A stretch of 64,000 nt of DNA from Rhodopila globiformis (GCF_002937115.1 NZ_NHRY01000266.1:1-64000); one strand, 5' to 3'. Counted from the stretch's first letter, positions 1 through 10,512 are shown. The notes: a model not told the origin generated them from the sequence alone. Translations and numbers: made by a program.

Positions 1-270
1 TGGCCCGGCTTGTCCGGGCCACCTGTCGCGGCACAAGTGCTGGAATAGGTGGCCCGGACAAGCCGGGCCATGACGAAAGGGAAACGCAGCGGCGGACCGT
101 TTCCGAGATGTGTGCATCCCGTAGGGCATGTCCCGGCCATCTGCGCTTCGACGGCGCGGGGTGGATGGCCGGGACACACCCGGCCATGACGGTGAGGGAG
201 AAGCCCTTGCTCCGCCGGGCCGCTCATCCTGATACGCATGGGACACGCCCGGCCATGATGACGGGGCGAT
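1..270. repeat. Palindromic intergenic repeat cluster downstream of pgk
   Basis: Positions 1-24 and 47-70 form a perfect 24-bp inverted repeat around a 22-base spacer. A second unit at about 113-197 has arms reading GGGCATGTCCCGGCCAT and ATGGCCGGGACACACCCGG, and a half unit lies at about 230-270. The stretch 91-140 is closely repeated at about 58128-58180, so it is a dispersed element. No gene is seen in the 306 bases before the pgk stop. This is the first of about ten such clusters in the window. Confidence 0.85.
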
Positions 271-306
271 GACCCCGCGGAACCGTATTTTCAAAGCAGG
301 AGGCGC

Positions 307-1497
<1,191 letters not shown>

Positions 1498-1507
1498 GAG
1501 AACTCCC

Positions 1508-2155
1508 CTAAAGACGGTATAAGCGTTTGAACCATGAGACGAATGCCGCCGCAGCCGGCGCCTTTGGATCGAGCGTTTTGCGTGTCAGGGCACGTCCCAA
1601 ACTTTCCCCCGGCGGATCTTGCCAGGCCAGCCAGGTGTGGACCCGGGCCTTATCCGAGTGGACAACACGGCAGGCGGCCCCGAGCGACCGCGCGGCGTCG
1701 AACGACGTCCTGGCATGTTGCCACAGCGGTTCAGCCGGTACCGGAACGAGGTGTCGCAGAAAGCTTTCAAGCATTCCCGACGAGGAACAGTCAGGCATCA
1801 GCCAGAAGCCCAACCGAATGCCCCCTGCATTTTCAATGATCAGGCCACCAGGTGGCAGTTCAGCGGGGAACGTGGGAAACATCGGCCGGCAAATCGCGCG
1901 AAAACTTTCCCATCTGGATGCTGGGGCGTCGTCCGCATCGAGCATGATGCCGAGAATCTGAAGGCTGCTTTCCTTCAGTTTTGTTCGTAGGTAGGTGGCA
2001 GACAGGATCTCGGTTACGCTGCCGACCGCATCGACGAAGACGGGCGCATCATCCCGTTTGTCAGGCCAGGGAATGTAATGTTCCATAAGTCCAACGACAG
2101 CGAATTTGTCATCCTGGCCTTCGACGAGCAACTGCTTCGATTTTACGGACGACAT
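1508..2155 (-). CDS. DUF3226 (TOPRIM-like) protein, partner of the adjacent ATPase
   Basis: A 215-residue protein matching the DUF3226 pattern. It opens with LLVEGQDD (residues 9-16), whose Glu12 fits the catalytic Glu of TOPRIM folds, and MLDADDAP (71-78) fits the metal-binding DxD motif. The family hallmark [16 protein letters not shown] spans residues 118-133. The ATG lies 2 bases after the stop of the ATPase gene, so translation is coupled; the TAG stop abuts the pgk Shine-Dalgarno. Codon and base use are less GC-rich than in pgk and gap. TOPRIM partners of AAA/ABC-type ATPases in known systems (PARIS AriB, RloB/AbiLii, OLD) are nucleases or effectors; an effector role here is inference. 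A housekeeping DNA or RNA role cannot be excluded. Confidence 0.78.
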   Translation of the reverse strand: MSSVKSKQLLVEGQDDKFAVVGLMEHYIPWPDKRDDAPVFVDAVGSVTEILSATYLRTKLKESSLQILGIMLDADDAPASRWESFRAICRPMFPTFPAELPPGGLIIENAGGIRLGFWLMPDCSSSGMLESFLRHLVPVPAEPLWQHARTSFDAARSLGAACRVVHSDKARVHTWLAWQDPPGESLGRALTRKTLDPKAPAAAAFVSWFKRLYRL

Positions 2156-2157
2156 GG

Positions 2158-3240
2158 TCAGCGAATTTCGATCTGCCGCTCCGCCGCGGTACGAATCTCC
2201 GCTCCGGAAAAAGGTGTGGCGGTCGACCGATCGGCCTCAATGCGTTGAATTGTTATCTCGGCATCTTCGGTTTTGGCAGATCGACAGATGGTGGAAAGGC
2301 TGTAGACGCAATCATAGCTGTGAGTGCTGGCAAACACCTGCACATCGAACTGCTTGGCTGCGGAATAGATCATCCGCCACATGTCCGCCATGACGGTGTA
2401 GTGAAGGCCAGTGTCGATCTCGTCGACAAACAACATCCCGCCCGCGCACTGCGTCAGAACAATCGCCATCGCCAGCATACGCCAAGCGCCGTCCCCGAGA
2501 CTGCCGAGCGGAAACGGCACGGCCTCCCCCTTACGCTTGACGATAAATCCGCCCCTTGGCCCATAGACAGCACCAGATCCAAACGATCGAATCTGTTCAA
2601 TTGACGGATCGACGAAACGCAATGCACCCAGAACGAGTTCTTCATTCGGAGTGAGCTGAACCTGATCCCAATGGCGCACCAGCTCGTTTCCGGCAAGCGA
2701 GTCGGTTGAGATAAAATGGACATTAGGTTCAGCGTCTTGTCTAGAACCAGGCAATCGACGAGTGATCTCCGGGTCGAGGCCGCCTTGCCGGCTCAGCTGT
2801 AATATCTGTGGCCGTGGCGATGCGGTTGAAGCGATACTTATTAGAAGACGGCGCCGCGACAACTCAAACTCGTCGCCAAGCAAATTCAATTCGTTTTGGT
2901 CCGGCCGCTCGGCTCGGTCCTCAATGGTGAGAACAACCGATTGCGGCAGGGAACCGTTTGTCCCTGCAACAGAAAAGGAACTCCCAACGCTTAGTTCATG
3001 GCCCATAAACATATGAGACACATCGATTTCAGGGCGCCTGCCGTCAAACCGCTCTCCGCGCCGGTTGGCGATGCGCCAGAGCGCAGCAGGGTCACCACCG
3101 GCGCCGAGCAGGTAGAGCGCCTCAAGGACCGAGGTCTTGCCGCTATTGTTCTTGCCGACAAGAAGATTGACGCGCGCCAAGTCTCCCATCTCATAGCGGG
3201 AGAACCCCCGGTAGCCCATGATCTGAACCGACCGAAACAT
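2158..3240 (-). CDS. AAA/ABC-type ATPase (AAA_15/AAA_21-like) of a candidate defence pair
   Basis: A 360-residue protein with SMC/OLD-type ATPase motifs. The N-terminus IMGYRGFSRYEMGDLARVN precedes Walker A GKNNSGKTS (29-37). The signature-like SLGDG is at 247-251, Walker B MLFVDEIDTG at 269-278 and an H-loop-like STHS at 305-308. No transmembrane segment is visible. It lies 2 bases upstream of the DUF3226 gene. Established knowledge: such ATPases act as sensors or gates in PARIS (AriA), RloA/AbiLi and OLD/Gabija-type systems. GC is clearly lower than in neighbouring gap and pgk, suggesting transfer. The 159 bases between it and gap contain no gene and probably hold its promoter. Confidence 0.85.
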   Translation of the reverse strand: MFRSVQIMGYRGFSRYEMGDLARVNLLVGKNNSGKTSVLEALYLLGAGGDPAALWRIANRRGERFDGRRPEIDVSHMFMGHELSVGSSFSVAGTNGSLPQSVVLTIEDRAERPDQNELNLLGDEFELSRRRLLISIASTASPRPQILQLSRQGGLDPEITRRLPGSRQDAEPNVHFISTDSLAGNELVRHWDQVQLTPNEELVLGALRFVDPSIEQIRSFGSGAVYGPRGGFIVKRKGEAVPFPLGSLGDGAWRMLAMAIVLTQCAGGMLFVDEIDTGLHYTVMADMWRMIYSAAKQFDVQVFASTHSYDCVYSLSTICRSAKTEDAEITIQRIEADRSTATPFSGAEIRTAAERQIEIR

Positions 3241-3399
3241 GGCGCCCTTCGACTGAACCTCCGAGGCAACCAGGGCTTATACCATGGCCGCGCGTTCAAG
3301 TCATTGTTGACTACGAATCCGACATTTGGACACCGGACGCGCGTGTGCAGCGCTGCCATGAGAGAATCGACATCACCTCATGGCAGCGCAGCTCTCAGC

Positions 3400-4413
3400 T
3401 TACAGGCTGCCGAACAGTGCGGCGGTGTCGGACATCCGGTTGGAGAAGCCCCACTCGTTGTCGTACCAGCCCATCACCCGCACCAGCTCGTTGTCGACGA
3501 CCGCGGTCTGGGTGGCATCGAAGGAGCAGGAAGCCGGGCAGTGGTTGAAATCCACGCTGACCAGCGGCGCCGTGTTGTAGTCCAGGATGCCGGCCATCTC
3601 GCCCTTCGAGGCATCCTGCATCGCGGCGTTGATCTCGGACACTGTGGCTCGCTTGGACAGGTTCACGTCCAGCGACACCAGCGACACGTTCGGCGTCGGC
3701 ACGCGGATGGCGGTGCCGTCCAGCTTGCCCTTCAACTCCGGCAGCACCAGGCCGACGGCCCGCGCCGCGCCGGTCGAGGTCGGGATGGTGGAAACCGCCG
3801 CCGCACGGGCGCGCCGCAGGTCCTTGTGCAGCGTGTCCACGGTGTTCTGGTCGCCGGTGTAGGCGTGGATGGTCACCATGTAGCCGCGCAGGATGCCATA
3901 GCGCTCATGCAGCACCTTCGCCATCGGCGCGAGGCAGTTGGTGGTGCACGACGCGTTGGAGATGATCGTCATGTCCTTGGTCAGCGTCTTGTGGTTGACG
4001 CCATAGACGATCGTGGCATCCACCTCGTCCCCCGGGGCGGAGATCAGCACCTTGCGCGCGCCCGCGGTCAGCAGCGCCGAGGCCTTGGCCTTGCTGGTGA
4101 AGATGCCGGTGCACTCCATCGCGACGTCGACGCCCTGGTAGGGCACCTTGGTCGGGTCGCGCTCGGCCGAAACCTTGATCGGGCCATAGACCTTGCCGTT
4201 GTGGCGGATGGTGATGCTGTCGCCCGACACCTCAATCTGGCCGGGGAACCGGCCATGCACGCTGTCATAGGCGAAGAGATGGGCGTTGGCCTCCACGCTG
4301 CCGAGGTCGTTGATGGCGATGGGCACGATGTCGTCGCGCCCGCTTTCGACGATGGCGCGCAGCACCAGACGTCCGATCCGACCAAACCCGTTGATCGCCA
4401 CTTTTACAGCCAT
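3400..4413 (-). CDS. gap: Glyceraldehyde-3-phosphate dehydrogenase, type I
   Basis: A 337-residue NAD(P)-dependent enzyme oxidising glyceraldehyde-3-phosphate to 1,3-bisphosphoglycerate. It starts with the Rossmann motif INGFGRIGR (residues 8-16). The catalytic motif SNASCTTNC places the nucleophile at Cys156, and the C-terminal [11 protein letters not shown] is typical. It is preceded on the same strand by tkt (133-base gap) and followed by the ATPase/DUF3226 cassette, then pgk, so the tkt-gap-pgk order is kept but interrupted. The acidic residue in AINDLG (33-38) favours NAD over NADP; this is inference from family knowledge. Confidence 0.98.
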   Translation of the reverse strand: MAVKVAINGFGRIGRLVLRAIVESGRDDIVPIAINDLGSVEANAHLFAYDSVHGRFPGQIEVSGDSITIRHNGKVYGPIKVSAERDPTKVPYQGVDVAMECTGIFTSKAKASALLTAGARKVLISAPGDEVDATIVYGVNHKTLTKDMTIISNASCTTNCLAPMAKVLHERYGILRGYMVTIHAYTGDQNTVDTLHKDLRRARAAAVSTIPTSTGAARAVGLVLPELKGKLDGTAIRVPTPNVSLVSLDVNLSKRATVSEINAAMQDASKGEMAGILDYNTAPLVSVDFNHCPASCSFDATQTAVVDNELVRVMGWYDNEWGFSNRMSDTAALFGSL

Positions 4414-4546
4414 ACCATGCTTCCTTTACGAGACTTCCCGATATTACGCTCGTGCGTCTTATGACCTCAGTCGTTGACGGAGATCAACGGTCGCCGGGCC
4501 ACAAATTATATCTCACGTGCGTTTTATAACAGATGGTGGGTTCCGC

Positions 4547-6583
4547 TCAACCGATCCGGCGCATAACCGCGGCGACGACCGCGTCCGGCGTGATGCCGAA
4601 ATGGGCATAGAGGTCCTGATAAGCGGCCGATGCACCAAAACCGGTCATGCCGATGAAAATGCCATCGGGTCCCAGCCATTGTTCCCAACCGAAGCTGCCG
4701 GCCGCCTCGATTCCGATGCGCGGCGCGCCGCCCAGCACCTGCGCGCGGTAAGTCGCGTCCTGCTGCGCGAACAGTTCCCAACACGGCAACGAGACGACCG
4801 CCACGGCGATTCCCTCGCCCGCCAGCTTCTCCCGCGCGGCCATGCCGATCGGCACTTCCGATCCGGTGGCAATCAGCGTGGCCTGGCGCGGGCCGTCCGC
4901 CTCGGCCAGCACATAGCCGCCACGCGCCGAGCGGTTCTCGGCGGCATCGATGCGAACAGCCGGCAGCGCCTGCCGCGACAGAACCAGCAGGCTCGGGCCG
5001 TCGCTGCGGCGCATGGCCAGTTCCCAGCACTCGGCGGTCTCCAGCGCGTCGGCCGGACGCAGCACATGCAGGTTGGGCATCGCCCGCAGGCTGGCGAGAT
5101 GCTCAATCGGCTGGTGGGTGGGCCCGTCCTCGCCGAGGCCGATGGAGTCGTGGGTCAGCACGTAGATCACACGCTGGCGCATGATCGCGGCCAGGCGCAG
5201 CGCCGGGCGCAGGTAGTCGGTGAAGACGAAGAAGGTGCCGACATAGGGAATGATGCCGCCATGCAGCGCCATGCCGTTCGCCGCGGCGGCCATCCCGTGC
5301 TCGCGGATGCCGTAATGGATATACCGGCCGCCGTAGTTGCCGTTGGCGATCGCGGACATGCCCTTGACCAAGGTCAGGTTCGACCCCGTCAAATCGGCGG
5401 AGCCGCCGACGAGCTCCGGGGTCGCCGGCGCCAGCGCCTCGAGGGCTCGCTGGCTGGCGGCACGCGTGGCGATCCGGGGCCGCTCGTCGGCGACCGCCTG
5501 CTTCAATGCCGCCATCGCTTCGTGCCAGTTGTCGGGCAGGCGGCCGGCCGTGACCCGCTCGAACTCGGCGCGCTGGTTGTGCCGGGCCAGCCGCTTCAGC
5601 CAGGATCGCCGCGATACGGCCCCTCGTGCGCCCACGGCGTGCCAGCGCTCCTTGAGGTCGGGCGGCGTGGAAAATGGCGGCTCGTGCCAGCCCAGGAGTT
5701 GCCTGGCGCCGGCTGCCTCGGCCGGCCCCAACGGCGCGCCATGCACGGCATTGGTCCCGGCCTTGGTCGGCGCGCCCAGGCCGATGACGGTGCGGCAGGC
5801 GATCAGGGTGGGTTTTTTCGACCGTACGGCGAAGGACAGGGCGGCATTGATCTGTGCCGGATCGTGGCCGTCCACCCGCTTGGTCGCCCAGCCATAGGCG
5901 GAGAACCGCTTCAGCGTGTCCTCCGAACTGGCCAGCGCGGTGTCCCCGTCGATCGACACATGGTTGTCGTCATACAGGACGGTCAGCTTCGACAGGCCCA
6001 GATGGCCGGCCAGCGCCGCCGCTTCGTGACTGATCCCCTCCATGAGGTCGCCGTCGGAGGCAATCACCCAGGTGCGATGGTCCACCAGCGACTTGCCGAA
6101 GCGGGCCGCCATATTGCGTTCCGCGATCGCCATGCCCACGGCAGTCGCGAGGCCCTGCCCCAGCGGACCGGTCGTGGTCTCGATCGCCGGATGCTCGCCG
6201 TATTCGGGATGGCCCGCCGCCGGCGCGTGCAGTTGCCGGAAGCTGCGGATGTCGTCGATCGCCATGCCGTCATGGCCGGTCAGATAGATCAGCGCATACA
6301 GCAGCATTGAGCCGTGACCGGCGGAGAGCACGAACCGGTCGCGGTCGGGCCAGCGCGGATCGGCGGCGTCGAATTTGTGGAACCGGGTCCAAAGCGCGGT
6401 CGCCACATCGGCCATGCCCATCGGCAGGCCCGGATGCCCGGACCTGGCCTGCTCCGTCGCATCGATCGCCAGGGCGCGCAGGGCGTCGGCCATGCGGCGC
6501 GCGGTCGTCATCGGGCGGGAGAGGATTTCCGCCTGAAGGGCCAGTGCAGGACGATCAAACGACAGGTCGGCGATGTCTGCCAT
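4547..6583 (-). CDS. tkt: Transketolase
   Basis: Thiamine-diphosphate enzyme moving two-carbon ketol units in the pentose-phosphate or Calvin-type cycle. The ATG at 6583 gives 678 residues, the usual length, and has GGAG 5 bases upstream; an in-frame extension further upstream has no support. Visible motifs are SGHPGLPMGMAD near the N-terminus, the TPP/Mg motif ASDGDLMEG, the catalytic-domain GIREHGMAAAANG and the C-terminal DHSIGLGEDGPTHQPIEHL-type segment (threonine in place of the leading aspartate context varies). Residues around 330-350 (RGAVSRRSWLKRL) form a basic linker. It heads the tkt-gap-pgk group on the minus strand. Confidence 0.96.
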   Translation of the reverse strand: MADIADLSFDRPALALQAEILSRPMTTARRMADALRALAIDATEQARSGHPGLPMGMADVATALWTRFHKFDAADPRWPDRDRFVLSAGHGSMLLYALIYLTGHDGMAIDDIRSFRQLHAPAAGHPEYGEHPAIETTTGPLGQGLATAVGMAIAERNMAARFGKSLVDHRTWVIASDGDLMEGISHEAAALAGHLGLSKLTVLYDDNHVSIDGDTALASSEDTLKRFSAYGWATKRVDGHDPAQINAALSFAVRSKKPTLIACRTVIGLGAPTKAGTNAVHGAPLGPAEAAGARQLLGWHEPPFSTPPDLKERWHAVGARGAVSRRSWLKRLARHNQRAEFERVTAGRLPDNWHEAMAALKQAVADERPRIATRAASQRALEALAPATPELVGGSADLTGSNLTLVKGMSAIANGNYGGRYIHYGIREHGMAAAANGMALHGGIIPYVGTFFVFTDYLRPALRLAAIMRQRVIYVLTHDSIGLGEDGPTHQPIEHLASLRAMPNLHVLRPADALETAECWELAMRRSDGPSLLVLSRQALPAVRIDAAENRSARGGYVLAEADGPRQATLIATGSEVPIGMAAREKLAGEGIAVAVVSLPCWELFAQQDATYRAQVLGGAPRIGIEAAGSFGWEQWLGPDGIFIGMTGFGASAAYQDLYAHFGITPDAVVAAVMRRIG

Positions 6584-6766
6584 GGAGGCTCCATAAGGCG
6601 ACACCGTGCAAAGCGGAAGAGGGACCTGCGGCGAAAGCGAGGGCTCCAGTGGGCGGTATGCGGTCCGCGTGGGTGGGAAGGCGGTCCGCGGGTGGCAGGG
6701 TCGTCTCCCTATCGCCGCGGCCACCTGCAGTCGCGCGACGGCCGGGACCTGTCCGGTCGCGAGCGG

Positions 6767-7903
6767 TCAGGCTTCGCCCAGGCTGCCCAGGGCCGCGGCG
6801 ACGCCAAGATCCCCCGGCAGCGCACCGCGCGGAAACAGGCGGGTCACATGGCCCATCTTGCGGCCTGGTAACGCGTCCGCCTTGCCATAGAGGTGCGGGA
6901 TCAGCCCCGGCTCCTCCAGGGCGGCAGGCCACAGCGCCATCCCTTCCGGGCCGATCAGGTTCTTCATCACGGCGTCGGAATGCCGCCGCGCCGCCGGCAA
7001 GGGCAACCCGGCGATGGCGCGGATGTGCAGCTCGAACTGGCTCGCCGGACAGGCATCGATCGTCCAGTGCCCGGAGTTGTGCGGGCGTGGCGCGATTTCA
7101 TTGACCAGGACCCTGCCACCGGCATCGACGAACATCTCCACCGCCAGCAGGCCGACGAGGTCGAGAGCCTCCGCCACCCGGTGGGCAATGGCCTGGGCCG
7201 CCGCGTCCACGGTTTCCGGCACGCGCGCCGGCGCCAGCGTCAGGTCCAGGATGTGGTTGCGATGGCGGTTCTCGACGGTGTCGAAGGCAGCCACCGCGCC
7301 GTCCGCGCCGCGGGCCGCCACGACGCTGATTTCCTGGGCGAAATCGACAAAACCCTCGAGCACCAGGGGCTTCGGGCTCAGCCGCTCCCACGCCGGGTCG
7401 AGGTCCTCGGGCGCGCGCAGCATCGCCTGGCCCTTGCCGTCGTAGCCCAGGCGGGTGGTCTTCAGCACCGCGGGCAGCCCGAGACGCTGCGCCGCCTGAT
7501 CCAGTTCCTGCCGCGAGCCGACGGGCGCCCAGGGCGCGGTCGCGATGCCGGCGTCGTTCAGGAAGGTCTTTTCGTCCACCCGGTCCTGGCTGATCCGCAG
7601 CACCGCAGGCGACGGCCGGACCGGCCGCATGGATGCGAGAAGATCAAGCCCCTCGGCGCTGACGTTCTCGAATTCGAAGCTGATGACGTCGACCGCCATG
7701 GCGAAGGCGCGCAGCGACACGGGGTCGCGGTAGTTGCTGATCGTCACGGCATGGGAAACCTGCGCTGCCGGGCTGTCCACCTCCCGCGTCAGGATGTGGC
7801 AGCGATAACCCAGCCGGGCGGCGGCCATCGCCGACATGCGGCCAAGCTGCCCACCGCCCACCAGGCCAATGGTGGCGTTGGGCGGAAGCGGAAAAGCGGT
7901 CAT
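6767..7903 (-). CDS. purK: N5-carboxyaminoimidazole ribonucleotide synthase
   Basis: ATP-grasp enzyme of de novo purine synthesis that carboxylates AIR with ATP and bicarbonate to give N5-CAIR. At 378 residues it is of normal length. The N-terminus has the Rossmann-like [12 protein letters not shown] (12-23). [14 protein letters not shown] is the ATP-grasp glycine-rich segment, and [18 protein letters not shown] is the family signature near residue 270. It overlaps the purE stop by 4 bases (ATGA), so the two genes are translationally coupled as purE-purK. The next gene leftward, tkt, starts after a 183-base gap. Confidence 0.97.
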   Translation of the reverse strand: MTAFPLPPNATIGLVGGGQLGRMSAMAAARLGYRCHILTREVDSPAAQVSHAVTISNYRDPVSLRAFAMAVDVISFEFENVSAEGLDLLASMRPVRPSPAVLRISQDRVDEKTFLNDAGIATAPWAPVGSRQELDQAAQRLGLPAVLKTTRLGYDGKGQAMLRAPEDLDPAWERLSPKPLVLEGFVDFAQEISVVAARGADGAVAAFDTVENRHRNHILDLTLAPARVPETVDAAAQAIAHRVAEALDLVGLLAVEMFVDAGGRVLVNEIAPRPHNSGHWTIDACPASQFELHIRAIAGLPLPAARRHSDAVMKNLIGPEGMALWPAALEEPGLIPHLYGKADALPGRKMGHVTRLFPRGALPGDLGVAAALGSLGEA

Positions 7904-8415
7904 GCGCGATCAGGCGCCGGCTCGGGTGCCGAGGCGACGGCGGCGGTCTGTTCGGCGCGCAGCCTGTCCAGCCGCGCGGCGAGGCCCGGGTCCTGGGTGG
8001 CCAGCATGGCGGCGGCAAGCAGCGCCGCGTTCACCGCGCCGGTCCGGCCGATGGCGAGTGTCCCGACCGGAATGCCCGCCGGCATCTGGACGATCGACAG
8101 CAGGCTGTCCATGCCTTTCAGCGCATGCGTCTCCACCGGCACGCCCAGCACCGGCAGCGGCGTCCATGACGCGCACATGCCCGGCAGATGCGCCGCCCCG
8201 CCCGCGCCGGCGATGACCACTTTCAGGCCACGGTCCCGTGCGGTCGATGCATACTCCCGCAGCCGTTCAGGCGTGCGGTGCGCCGACACGATCCGGACCT
8301 CATGCGGCACGTCCAGGCGGGTGAGCATGTCGGCGGCATGCCCCATGGTCGGCCAGTCCGACTGGCTTCCCATGATGATTCCCACGACCGGCTTCCCGGA
8401 CACGGAGACTGTCAT
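7900..8415 (-). CDS. purE: N5-carboxyaminoimidazole ribonucleotide mutase (class I)
   Basis: Converts N5-CAIR to CAIR in purine synthesis, working with PurK. The 171-residue protein has the class I phosphate-binding start [12 protein letters not shown] (13-24), [13 protein letters not shown] with the catalytic His region, and [14 protein letters not shown]. The last 25 residues (about EPAPDRA) are a low-complexity extension beyond the usual core. Its stop overlaps the purK start by 4 bases. It follows the YdcH gene by a single base, so all three are probably transcribed together. Confidence 0.97.
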   Translation of the reverse strand: MTVSVSGKPVVGIIMGSQSDWPTMGHAADMLTRLDVPHEVRIVSAHRTPERLREYASTARDRGLKVVIAGAGGAAHLPGMCASWTPLPVLGVPVETHALKGMDSLLSIVQMPAGIPVGTLAIGRTGAVNAALLAAAMLATQDPGLAARLDRLRAEQTAAVASAPEPAPDRA

Positions 8416-8416
8416 G

Positions 8417-8620
8417 TCAGGCGATGCTGTCGGGGATCAGCCGGCTTTCCAGCCAGGCGATCTCATCACGCAGCATTAATTTGCGTTTTTTCAAACGTTG
8501 GAGGTGCAGTTGGTCCGACGCACCCTGATCAGCGAGCCGTGCAATGACCGTGTCGAGATCACGATGCTCACTACGCAGCCCGTGCAGCTTACGAAGAAGC
8601 GAATCCCTATCGCTCAGCAT
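8417..8620 (-). CDS. YdcH/DUF465 family small coiled-coil protein
   Basis: A 67-residue, charged, helix-rich protein ([18 protein letters not shown], then [16 protein letters not shown]), which is the YdcH/DUF465 pattern of two helices with a KLKKRKL turn. The molecular function of the family is unknown. It lies 1 base upstream of purE on the same strand and head-to-head with another YdcH-family gene (8771-8944), separated by a 150-base spacer. Confidence 0.85.
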   Translation of the reverse strand: MLSDRDSLLRKLHGLRSEHRDLDTVIARLADQGASDQLHLQRLKKRKLMLRDEIAWLESRLIPDSIA

Positions 8621-8770
8621 GTTTCACAACCTACGATAGAAGACATTGACCCGACTTCTGGAAACAAGTTGCATCTGGTCAGATGGCTCGCAACGGCGTT
8701 ACAGTACGGCGTCGTTGCTACCTTGTTAGTGACGGCAAGCCAACCGGTTCTTAACGGAGGTATGAAGCTC

Positions 8771-8944
8771 ATGAGCCTGAATACGCGCCTCGACGCTCTC
8801 AAGGAACGCCATGCGTCGCTGGAAACGCGCATTGACGAGGAGGACCAGCGCCCGTCCCCCGATACGCAGGTACTCACGCGGCTCAAACTCGAGAAATTGC
8901 GGTTGAAGGAGGAAATGGAACGGCTGCGAGCCAGCGCCAGCTGA
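8771..8944 (+). CDS. YdcH/DUF465 family small coiled-coil protein (second copy)
   Basis: A 57-residue protein starting MSLNTRLDALKERH and containing LTRLKLEKLRLKEEMERL, the two-helix YdcH pattern. GGAGG at 8756-8760 is too close to the ATG at 8762 but 10 bases from the ATG at 8771, so 8771 is chosen. The longer upstream reading frame lacks family similarity. It is divergent from the first YdcH gene; the function is unknown. Confidence 0.8.
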   Translation: MSLNTRLDALKERHASLETRIDEEDQRPSPDTQVLTRLKLEKLRLKEEMERLRASAS

Positions 8945-8976
8945 GCGGACACGATACAGATGACCCCGCCACGCCG

Positions 8977-9555
8977 TCAGGCGGCCTCGTCCGCCTCCGG
9001 CGGTGGCGGTACCGGCACAGTCCGGCCTTCCCGTTCCAGACGCTCGTTCGCCAGGGCGACCGCGGCATTCAGGTCGGTCTGGCTGCACAGTCCCAGAATG
9101 ACCGGATCACGCGGCTTGATGTTGGCGCTGTTCCAGTGCGTCCGCTCCCGCACCTTCTGGATGGTGTCCTTGGTCGTGCCGAGCAGCTTGCCGACCTGCG
9201 CTTCCGAAAGCTGAGGGAAATTGCGCAGCAGGAATGCGATTGCGTCCGGCCGGTCGTTGCGCTTGGCCACCGGGGTATAGCGGGCGCCGCGCAGCCGCTT
9301 GGGCGTCGGCAAGGTTCCGATCAGCAGCTTCAGGCGCGCGTTCGGATCGGCTTCACACCGGCGTATGTCCTCCAGCGTGACCTGGGCGTTGGCGACCGGG
9401 TCGTAGCCAACAATGCCCTGCGCCACCTCGCCATCGGCGATGGCCTGCACTTCCAGTGGATGCATGCCGCAGAAATCCGCGATCTGCGTGAAGGTCAGGG
9501 CGGTTTTCTCAATCAGCCACACGGCGGTGGCCTTCGGCATCAGCGGCAGGGTCAT
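8977..9555 (-). CDS. trcR: TrcR-type cell-cycle transcriptional regulator (DUF1013)
   Basis: A 192-residue alphaproteobacterial protein. It starts MTLPLMPKATAVWLIEKTAL, the strongly conserved N-terminus of DUF1013, so the ATG at 9555 is preferred over upstream in-frame codons. GMHPLEVQAIADGEVAQG (about 29-46) and LSEAQVGKLLGTTKDTIQKV (about 126-145) look like helix-turn-helix segments. The family was described as a cell-cycle transcription regulator in Alphaproteobacteria. A proline-rich acidic tail (PPPPEADEAA) ends the protein. It is divergent from the DUF1192 gene. Confidence 0.88.
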   Translation of the reverse strand: MTLPLMPKATAVWLIEKTALTFTQIADFCGMHPLEVQAIADGEVAQGIVGYDPVANAQVTLEDIRRCEADPNARLKLLIGTLPTPKRLRGARYTPVAKRNDRPDAIAFLLRNFPQLSEAQVGKLLGTTKDTIQKVRERTHWNSANIKPRDPVILGLCSQTDLNAAVALANERLEREGRTVPVPPPPEADEAA

Positions 9556-9770
9556 GGTTCCACACTCTCTGGGTCGCCGGCGGACGTTCATTAACTCTGA
9601 GGATGTCTTTGGTGGGACGACCAGCACAAAAGACAGTTCATAACCGCGGCTAGCATTCGGATATGACAATCCGGCCGGGGTGGGTCAAGCAACTTTGGTA
9701 CTATTAATTTACATAAAGCGAACCAGCCCAAGGCGATGGCTCCGCCCGGCAAGACGATGGAGAAACTGCA

Positions 9771-9962
9771 ATGGCACAGGATGAAGACGCCCCGCCTCCG
9801 AAACGCCGCCGGCTCGAGCCGTTGCCACTGGACACGCTGGGGATCGATGAACTGCGAGCGTATATCGAGGAATTGAAACTCGAGATCGCGCGGGTCGAAA
9901 GCGACATAAGCCGCAAGCACAGCCACCGTAGCGCCGCGGACGCGTTCTTCAGGCGCCCCTAG
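9771..9962 (+). CDS. DUF1192 small protein
   Basis: A 63-residue protein with a basic start (PPPKRRRLEPLPLDTLG), the conserved LGIDELRAYIEELKLEIARVE amphipathic helix in its middle, and a short C-terminal tail (AADAFFRRP). This matches DUF1192, a small alphaproteobacterial family of unknown function. It converges on hsp20, with a shared hairpin terminator at 9983-10012. Confidence 0.85.
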   Translation: MAQDEDAPPPKRRRLEPLPLDTLGIDELRAYIEELKLEIARVESDISRKHSHRSAADAFFRRP

Positions 9963-9982
9963 GCCAGGCGAGTCGCGGCAAC

Positions 9983-10012
9983 AAAAAGCGGAGGCCGGTG
10001 TCCGGCCTCCGC
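9983..10012 (-). terminator. Intrinsic terminator of hsp20
   Basis: An 11-bp perfect GC-rich stem (9988-9998 with 10002-10012) with a 3-base loop is followed, on the minus strand, by a run of five T. It sits just after the hsp20 stop and between convergent genes. It probably also blocks read-through from the DUF1192 gene. Confidence 0.88.
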
Positions 10013-10041
10013 CATCCTCAGCATCCAATGCCGGCGGCTGA

Positions 10042-10512
10042 TTATGCCGCCTTGGCGGCATCCCGCGAGTCGTTGGCGATGGCTGCCGGCGCGGCGTTGC
10101 CGATTGCGATCTTCCGCGGCTTCAGCGCCTCGGGCACGACACGCTTCAGGCCAACATGAAGCAGCCCGTGTTCCATGTCCGCGCCCTCCACGACGATGTG
10201 ATCCGCGAGCACGAAGCGCCGCTCAAACGCCCGTCCAGCGATCCCGCGATACAGGACTTCGGACTTCTGGGCCTCCGGCGACATGCGGCCGGACACGACC
10301 AACGTGTTCTCCTTGACCGTCAGGTCAAGCTCTTCGGGGCGGAAACCGGCAACCGCCATGGTCAGGCGGTACGTGTCATCACCGGTCTTTTCGATGTTGT
10401 ACGGGGGATAGCTCTGCGCATCCTGCCCGGCAGCGGCAGTATCGACCAGACGGGCAAGCCGATCAAAGCCGATGGCCGTACGGAATAGCGGAGCGAAATC
10501 GACGGTTGTCAT
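10042..10512 (-). CDS. Small heat shock protein, Hsp20/IbpA family
   Basis: A 156-residue ATP-independent holdase chaperone. The alpha-crystallin domain spans about residues 35-130: YPPYNIEKTGDDTYRLTMAV, VKENTLVVSGR, LYRGIAGRAFERRFVL, then the C-terminal anchoring sequence KPRKIAI (IxI motif). The N-terminus MTTVDFAPLFRTAIGFDRL is the usual IbpA start. AGGAGG lies 6 bases before the ATG at 10512. The upstream leader can fold as a ROSE thermosensor, which would make translation heat-inducible. Confidence 0.95.
   Translation of the reverse strand: MTTVDFAPLFRTAIGFDRLARLVDTAAAGQDAQSYPPYNIEKTGDDTYRLTMAVAGFRPEELDLTVKENTLVVSGRMSPEAQKSEVLYRGIAGRAFERRFVLADHIVVEGADMEHGLLHVGLKRVVPEALKPRKIAIGNAAPAAIANDSRDAAKAA

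Noticed and set aside
4517-6310. Long plus-strand open frame (597 codons) opposite tkt
   Set aside because: Arg/Gly/His-rich translation with no motif, fully antisense to transketolase; a typical high-GC shadow frame.
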